In this document: in pieces, positions 7,035 to 10,201 of the stretch | How the letters are laid out: each line of letters begins with the position of its first letter | Position numbering within the stretch: the stretch's first letter is position 1 | DNA from: Candidatus Gastranaerophilales bacterium | GTDB taxonomy: Bacteria > Cyanobacteriota > Vampirovibrionia > Gastranaerophilales > Gastranaerophilaceae | DNA: 10,201 nucleotides | Direction of reading: 5' to 3' | NCBI GenBank assembly: GCA_947624665.1 | Contig: CANQLK010000057.1 | Coordinates: 1-10,201, forward strand | Program-made: the position numbers and the translations under genes | The notes under the pieces: model-generated | What the model saw: the letters and a program-made list of their open reading frames with translations, nothing else | Told to the model about the DNA's origin: nothing | The model's database searches: none

Positions 7035-7064
7035 TTTATATGTTTTAAAAAACATGTTTATAAT
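7035..7064 (+). promoter_or_regulatory. Candidate promoter for typA
   Basis: A consensus TATAAT (7059-7064) lies 46 bp before the typA ATG. The best -35 is the weak TTTATA (7035-7040) at 18-bp spacing, inside the AT-rich zone that carries the inverted repeat. The predicted leader is about 40 nt and contains AGGA at 7096-7099 as ribosome-binding site, 11 nt from the start. Confidence 0.5.
7040..7055. repeat. Perfect inverted repeat upstream of typA, possible operator
   Basis: ATGTTTT-AA-AAAACAT is a perfect 7-bp inverted repeat. It sits 3 bp upstream of the likely typA -10, where a regulator would compete with RNA polymerase. An alternative is a weak AT-only hairpin ending the preceding gene, but no U-run follows. 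Confidence 0.5.
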
Positions 7065-7110
7065 ACAATAGAAAAAACACTATATACGAGATATTAGGAA
7101 ACAATAAACA

Positions 7111-8904
7111 ATGGATAACACGAAAATAAGAAACGTGGCAATAATTGCGCACGTAGACCACGGTAAAACAACACTGGTTGACAGCATCTTAAAGCAAACA
7201 GGTGTATTCAGAGAAAACCAGCAGGTACAGGAAAGAGTATTGGATTCCAATGATTTGGAAAGAGAAAGAGGAATAACAATACTTTCAAAAAATGTATCAG
7301 TAAATTATAAGGGATATAAAATAAACATAGTAGATACGCCAGGACACGCAGATTTTGGCGGAGAAGTAGAACGTGTATTAGGCATGGTAGACGGTGCATT
7401 ATTAATTGTTGATGCGGCAGAAGGGCCTATGCCTCAAACAAGATTTGTTCTTTCTAAAGCATTAGAACTCGGTATAAAAATTATAGTAGTAATAAACAAA
7501 ATAGATAAAACAGGTGCAGACCCCGATAAAACGGTTGATAAAGTTTTTGATTTATTCACCGAACTAACGGACAATGAAGAATTAATAGACTTTCCATACG
7601 TATATGCAAACGGTTTGGCAGGATTTGCAAAAAAGAATATGGAAGATGAATCAACAACACTGGAACCGTTATTGGATTGTATTATCGAAAAAATAAAACA
7701 TCCTTCGGGTGATAAAAATAAAACATTGCAATTCCAAGCTACAACATTAGATTACAATGATTATGTAGGAAGAATAGCAATAGGCAGAATTCAAAACGGA
7801 ATAATTAAATCACAACAGCAGGTTAATTTGATAAAAGCAGACGGAAGTATAGAAAAAGGTAAAATTGTCAAATTATACGTTTTTGAAGATTTAGGGAAAG
7901 TTGAGACACAAGAAGCAGTTGCAGGTGATATAGTAGCAATAACGGGATTTGATGATATACATATCGGAGAAACAATAACTTCTGTTGACAGTACGGAAGC
8001 TTTACCGTTAATTAAAGTTGACGAACCTACACTTCAGATGATATTTTCTGTAAATGACAGCCCGTTTGCAGGACAAGAAGGTAAATTTGTTACCTCAAGA
8101 CAAGTCAGAAAAAGACTTTATGATGAACTTGAAAAAAATGTAAGTCTTCGTGTTGAAGACACTGATACAACCGAAAGTTTCAGAGTTTCAGGCAGAGGCG
8201 AACTTCATTTAAGTATTCTGATAGAAACAATGAGAAGAGAAGGCTATGAATTTCAGGTTTCAAAACCCGAGGTAATAACAAAAACCGTAAACGGAGTATT
8301 AATGGAACCTTATGAAAACTTATTGGTAGATGTACCCGAAAGCTGTGCCGGAGCTTGCATAGAAAAACTTTCAAACCGTAAGGGCGAAATGATTCACATG
8401 CAAAATGTAAAAGGCAGAACTTTATTGAATTTTTCAATACCTGCAAGAGGTTTAATCGGATTTAGAGGCGATTTTATAAGAATGACAAGGGGCGAAGGTA
8501 TTATGAATCATACTTTTGATACATATAAACCTTATGCAGGCGACATTTCAAAACAAAGAAACGGTTCACTGGTTTCACACGAACAAGGTGAAGCTATTCC
8601 TTATGCTCTTGCACAATTTGAAGACAGAGGAGTCTTCTTCCTTACCCCGAAAACAAAAGTATATAGAGGCATGGTTGTAGGCGAACACAACAGACCTCAA
8701 GATATTGAAATTAATGTTTGTAAAACCAAAAAATTAACAAATATGAGAAGTGCAACAGCCGATGTAATGGTAACTTTACAAGCTCACAGAAAGATGTCTT
8801 TAGAAGATTGCATGGAATACATAGGCGACGATGAACTTCTTGAAATAACTCCAAAAAATATAAGAATAAGAAAATCAGATTTAACAAAAGTCAGATTTAA
8901 TTAA
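7111..8904 (+). CDS. typA: Ribosome-associated translational GTPase TypA/BipA
   Basis: EF-G/LepA-like GTPase that binds the 70S ribosome, acts in 50S assembly and in growth under stress such as cold, and is cytosolic. Predicted 597 aa, close to the usual ~605-615. The G domain is intact: AHVDHGKT (13-20, G1, with the BipA-typical start RNVAIIAHVDHGK), ERERGITI (50-57, switch I/G2), DTPGHADF (75-82, G3) and NKID (129-132, G4). It continues with a beta-barrel domain II, then EF-G-like domains III and V (SGRGELHLSIL; RGLIGFRGDF), and the BipA-specific C-terminal domain (KPYAGDISKQRNGSLVS, MRSATADVMVTLQ). The run FRGDFIRMTRGEG is characteristic of BipA rather than LepA or EF-G. The start is fixed by homology and AGGA upstream. 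It looks monocistronic and converges with the XRE gene 25 bp further on. Confidence 0.97.
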   Translation: MDNTKIRNVAIIAHVDHGKTTLVDSILKQTGVFRENQQVQERVLDSNDLERERGITILSKNVSVNYKGYKINIVDTPGHADFGGEVERVLGMVDGALLIVDAAEGPMPQTRFVLSKALELGIKIIVVINKIDKTGADPDKTVDKVFDLFTELTDNEELIDFPYVYANGLAGFAKKNMEDESTTLEPLLDCIIEKIKHPSGDKNKTLQFQATTLDYNDYVGRIAIGRIQNGIIKSQQQVNLIKADGSIEKGKIVKLYVFEDLGKVETQEAVAGDIVAITGFDDIHIGETITSVDSTEALPLIKVDEPTLQMIFSVNDSPFAGQEGKFVTSRQVRKRLYDELEKNVSLRVEDTDTTESFRVSGRGELHLSILIETMRREGYEFQVSKPEVITKTVNGVLMEPYENLLVDVPESCAGACIEKLSNRKGEMIHMQNVKGRTLLNFSIPARGLIGFRGDFIRMTRGEGIMNHTFDTYKPYAGDISKQRNGSLVSHEQGEAIPYALAQFEDRGVFFLTPKTKVYRGMVVGEHNRPQDIEINVCKTKKLTNMRSATADVMVTLQAHRKMSLEDCMEYIGDDELLEITPKNIRIRKSDLTKVRFN

Positions 8905-8906
8905 CA

Positions 8907-8930
8907 AACTTTATTTTTCGAATAAAATTT
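8907..8930. terminator. Weak AT-rich hairpin between typA and the XRE gene
   Basis: TTTATT (8910-8915) pairs with AATAAA (8921-8926) around TTTCG; past one mismatch, AA/TT pairs extend it, and a short T tract follows. It has no G-C pairs in the stem, so it is much weaker than the two other convergent terminators in this window. It is the only candidate in the 25-bp gap. Confidence 0.3.
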
Positions 8931-9244
8931 TAATATTTAACCGATGAATAAAACTTATACATAAGTCTTGCCAGCTTCTCATCTTGTTTCATGGCATTGT
9001 ACATTTCGTCTATTAATTCATCCTTAGGTGCTAAATATTCAAAATTAAATATTTCGGACGGTTTTATATTCAATATCTTAATAATTTTTTCTAAATTTTC
9101 GGCAGTCGGAAAATATTTTCCGTTTTCAATATTACTGATACTCGAGGTTTCCAATCCGACTAATTCGGCTACTTGCTCTTGAGTCAGTTTTTTCTTTTTT
9201 CTTATTTCTTGTATTTGTTTTCCCAGAAGTTTTTTTATATTCAT
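8930..9244 (-). CDS. XRE-family helix-turn-helix transcriptional regulator
   Basis: Predicted 104 aa from the ATG at 9244. Residues ~8-62 form a Cro/C1-type HTH: GKQIQEIRKKKKLTQEQVAE, then the recognition-helix region LETSSISNIENGKYFP and the closing helices LEKIIKILNIKPSEIF. This is the standard DNA-binding module of small repressors. The remaining ~40 residues (KDELIDEMYNAMKQDEKLARLMYKFYSS) are probably helical and may dimerise; no sensor or enzymatic domain is seen. The frame is open upstream to a TTG at 9307 and has another ATG at 9277, but neither extension adds conserved sequence. Starting at 9244 puts the HTH at the N-terminus as is usual, with only a poor GGTAAG upstream. It is divergent from the zinc-ribbon/FxLYD gene, so regulating itself and that neighbour is plausible but unproven. 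Confidence 0.88.
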   Translation of the reverse strand: MNIKKLLGKQIQEIRKKKKLTQEQVAELVGLETSSISNIENGKYFPTAENLEKIIKILNIKPSEIFNFEYLAPKDELIDEMYNAMKQDEKLARLMYKFYSSVKY

Positions 9245-9314
9245 AATCTTACCGACATAATAATTATCAGCAATCATAACCAAATTATTAATGATGTAAT
9301 ACTTCAAATTTTTA

Positions 9315-9342
9315 TTGTTTTATTAAGTTTTACGTGTATAAT
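9315..9342 (+). promoter_or_regulatory. Candidate promoter for the zinc-ribbon/FxLYD gene
   Basis: TTGTTT (9315-9320), a 16-bp spacer and a consensus TATAAT (9337-9342). The start would be near 9349, giving an ~85-nt leader. That leader holds the short palindrome CGGAT-T-ATCCG and the ribosome-binding site AGAGG just before the ATG at 9434. I found no convincing promoter for the opposite XRE gene beyond TTGGTT/TATTAT (9283-9278 and 9262-9257) at a short 15-bp spacing. Confidence 0.55.
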
Positions 9343-9433
9343 ATTTTGTATTACACCATATTTTTTAATAAATTATATGTTGTACGAACAATTAACGGAT
9401 TATCCGAATAGACAAACAGAGGTTGGATTTTAT

Positions 9434-9886
9434 ATGTATTGTATTAATTGCGGAAAAGAAATAGATGATAACAGTAAATATTGTAATGAATGCGGCGCAA
9501 ATCAAGAAGAAAGTAAAACTAAAAAATCTCAATTTATAATAATATTTATTGCAATTATATTAGTTTGCATAATTCCAATTTCTATGATTAACAGAAAAAA
9601 ACATAACAGCAATTTAGAGAATTTAGATTTAAAGGTAGTCAAAAGTAATTTTTGTAAATTAGAATACGGCAATAACGGTATTTGCGGTACACTAAAAAAT
9701 AATTCGAATAAAAAATATAAATACGTCAGCATAAAAGTCAATCTTTATGACGAAAATAATGAATTAATCGGTAGTACATTAGCAAATAAAAACAATATGG
9801 AACCTCAAACATTATGGAATTTCCAAGCTACAATTTCAGATCCTTCGATTAAAACATACAAAATCGGAGATATTTCAGCTTATTAA
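9434..9886 (+). CDS. Zinc-ribbon, single-pass membrane protein with C-terminal FxLYD domain
   Basis: Predicted 150 aa from the ATG at 9434. Residues 3-21 are a classic N-terminal zinc ribbon (CINCG and CNECG pairs around KEIDDNSKY). A charged linker leads to one transmembrane helix at ~33-52 (FIIIFIAIILVCIIPISM), followed by positive residues. The C-terminal ~80 residues resemble an FxLYD domain: GICGTLKNNSNKKYKYVSIKV, then VNLYDENNELIG, then a 'MEPQTLWNFQATI' strand. Such domains are small extracytoplasmic beta-sandwiches of unknown ligand. The ribbon would lie inside and FxLYD outside, given the zinc ribbon's usual location; the positive residues after the helix do not favour this clearly. 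An in-frame ATG at 9377 would give 169 aa but has no ribosome-binding site and puts residues before the ribbon; AGAGG supports 9434. The frame also stays open back to a TTG at 9173, across the promoter. Function unknown; divergent from the XRE gene. Confidence 0.82.
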   Translation: MYCINCGKEIDDNSKYCNECGANQEESKTKKSQFIIIFIAIILVCIIPISMINRKKHNSNLENLDLKVVKSNFCKLEYGNNGICGTLKNNSNKKYKYVSIKVNLYDENNELIGSTLANKNNMEPQTLWNFQATISDPSIKTYKIGDISAY

Positions 9887-9961
9887 AATATCCACTATAT
9901 TTCCATTTTAAAACACAAAACATTAATATAACAATATTTTGAACGATTTTTTAGCAGTATT

Positions 9962-10201
9962 TTAGTAGCTTAAATATTTTGAGGTACAGCCGAGTCCTAA
10001 GCCTTGACCGCTGCAATCCTTTTCTCTGCTTTCTACCGTTGCATCCGTATATGGAGGAACTACGCCTATTTCGGGCAAATAAAACATATAAAATATATCT
10101 TTACCTATAACATTAGGTTTTCTGGCACCATTTACATCGACGGCAATAGCAACTACAGTACCATCATAATCAATTTTTCCAACATTTCTGGCATCACCTT
10201 C
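9962..10201 (-). CDS. Type II secretion/pilin-like (prepilin-type) protein, C-terminal fragment cut by window edge
   Basis: Reading the minus strand from the right edge gives an open frame of 79 residues ending in TAA at 9964-9962; the start lies outside the window. It contains VAIAVDVNGARKPNVIGKD followed by IFYMFYLPEIG, a pattern I associate with the C-terminal beta domain of pseudopilins and type IV pilin-like proteins (GspG/GspH style 'DVNG..KPN..GKD..F'). It closes with a Cys-Gly-rich tail, DCSGQGLGLGC, whose two cysteines could form a disulfide outside the cell. The prepilin peptidase site and N-terminal helix that would prove the class are missing. Such proteins form short pseudopili or pili in the envelope. 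The codon use is ordinary for the window and the frame has no interruption. The 75 bp between it and the convergent gene ending at 9886 show no strong terminator. Confidence 0.65.
   Translation of the reverse strand, partial: EGDARNVGKIDYDGTVVAIAVDVNGARKPNVIGKDIFYMFYLPEIGVVPPYTDATVESREKDCSGQGLGLGCTSKYLSY

Noticed and set aside
4727..7092. The 12-mer TATATACGAGAT occurs both near the start of the DHH gene and just upstream of typA
   Set aside because: The first copy is coding sequence (residues YTRS region) and the second is a leader. Flanks do not match, so a chance repeat in AT-rich DNA is the simpler reading.
9245..9307. N-terminal extension of the XRE protein to a TTG at 9307 or an ATG at 9277
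   Set aside because: The extra residues are outside the HTH fold, have no ribosome-binding site in front and would use up the divergent promoter region.
9173..9433. Plus-strand frame open from a TTG at 9173 into the zinc-ribbon/FxLYD gene, which would give a 237-aa protein with a hydrophobic N-terminal part
   Set aside because: It overlaps the start of the XRE gene and runs through a consensus promoter at 9315-9342. It begins with TTG, whereas the ATG at 9434 has a ribosome-binding site and places the zinc ribbon at the N-terminus as usual.
9933..9982. Direct repeat AATATTTTGA at 9933-9942 and 9973-9982 around the end of the pilin-like gene
   Set aside because: It is a low-complexity 10-mer, one copy is coding, and there is no mobile-element gene or target-site pattern nearby.

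Overview
This is an AT-rich stretch of an ordinary bacterial chromosome. It carries ten protein genes, two of them cut by the window edges. I see no RNA gene, insertion sequence, CRISPR array or phage module. The well-recognised genes are housekeeping: cofactor-independent phosphoglycerate mutase (gpmI), valyl-tRNA synthetase (valS) and the ribosome-associated GTPase TypA/BipA. Between them lie single accessory genes. The combination of low GC, short intergenic gaps, a DHH-family 'exopolyphosphatase-like' protein and a type II secretion/pilin-like protein with a 'DVNG..KPN..GKD' C-terminus resembles gut Melainabacteria/Vampirovibrionia (Gastranaerophilales). That lineage call is inference from recalled protein style, not a search. 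All the complete stop codons seen are TAA, except TAG for gpmI.

Layout: (1) 2-964, the C-terminal two-thirds of gpmI (+), closed by a strong bidirectional hairpin shared with (2) a membrane-anchored SGNH/GDSL-like hydrolase on the minus strand (993-1925). (3) The 69-bp gap 1926-1994 is divergent: valS (1995-4640, +) and the SGNH gene appear to fire from overlapping promoters around a palindromic -10 octamer. (4) A DHH phosphoesterase-like gene (4705-5649, +) follows valS behind its own likely promoter. It converges on (5) a small multi-cysteine zinc-ribbon protein (5692-6066, -) across a second bidirectional terminator. (6) 6123-7019 (+) is a spermidine-synthase-fold protein that seems to have lost the polyamine-binding residues. 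(7) typA (7111-8904, +) has a promoter with a 7-bp inverted repeat just upstream of its -10. (8) A small XRE-type regulator (8930-9244, -) is divergent from (9) a zinc-ribbon / transmembrane / FxLYD-domain protein (9434-9886, +). (10) The window ends inside the 3' end of a pilin-like gene read on the minus strand (9962-10201).

The genes do not form one pathway. Strand changes are frequent, and most genes look monocistronic or at most paired. I found no convincing new multi-gene system. The items most worth checking are the altered active sites of the DHH and spermidine-synthase-like proteins, the symmetric promoter between the SGNH gene and valS, the apparently leaderless genes at 6066/6123, and the XRE versus zinc-ribbon/FxLYD divergent pair.
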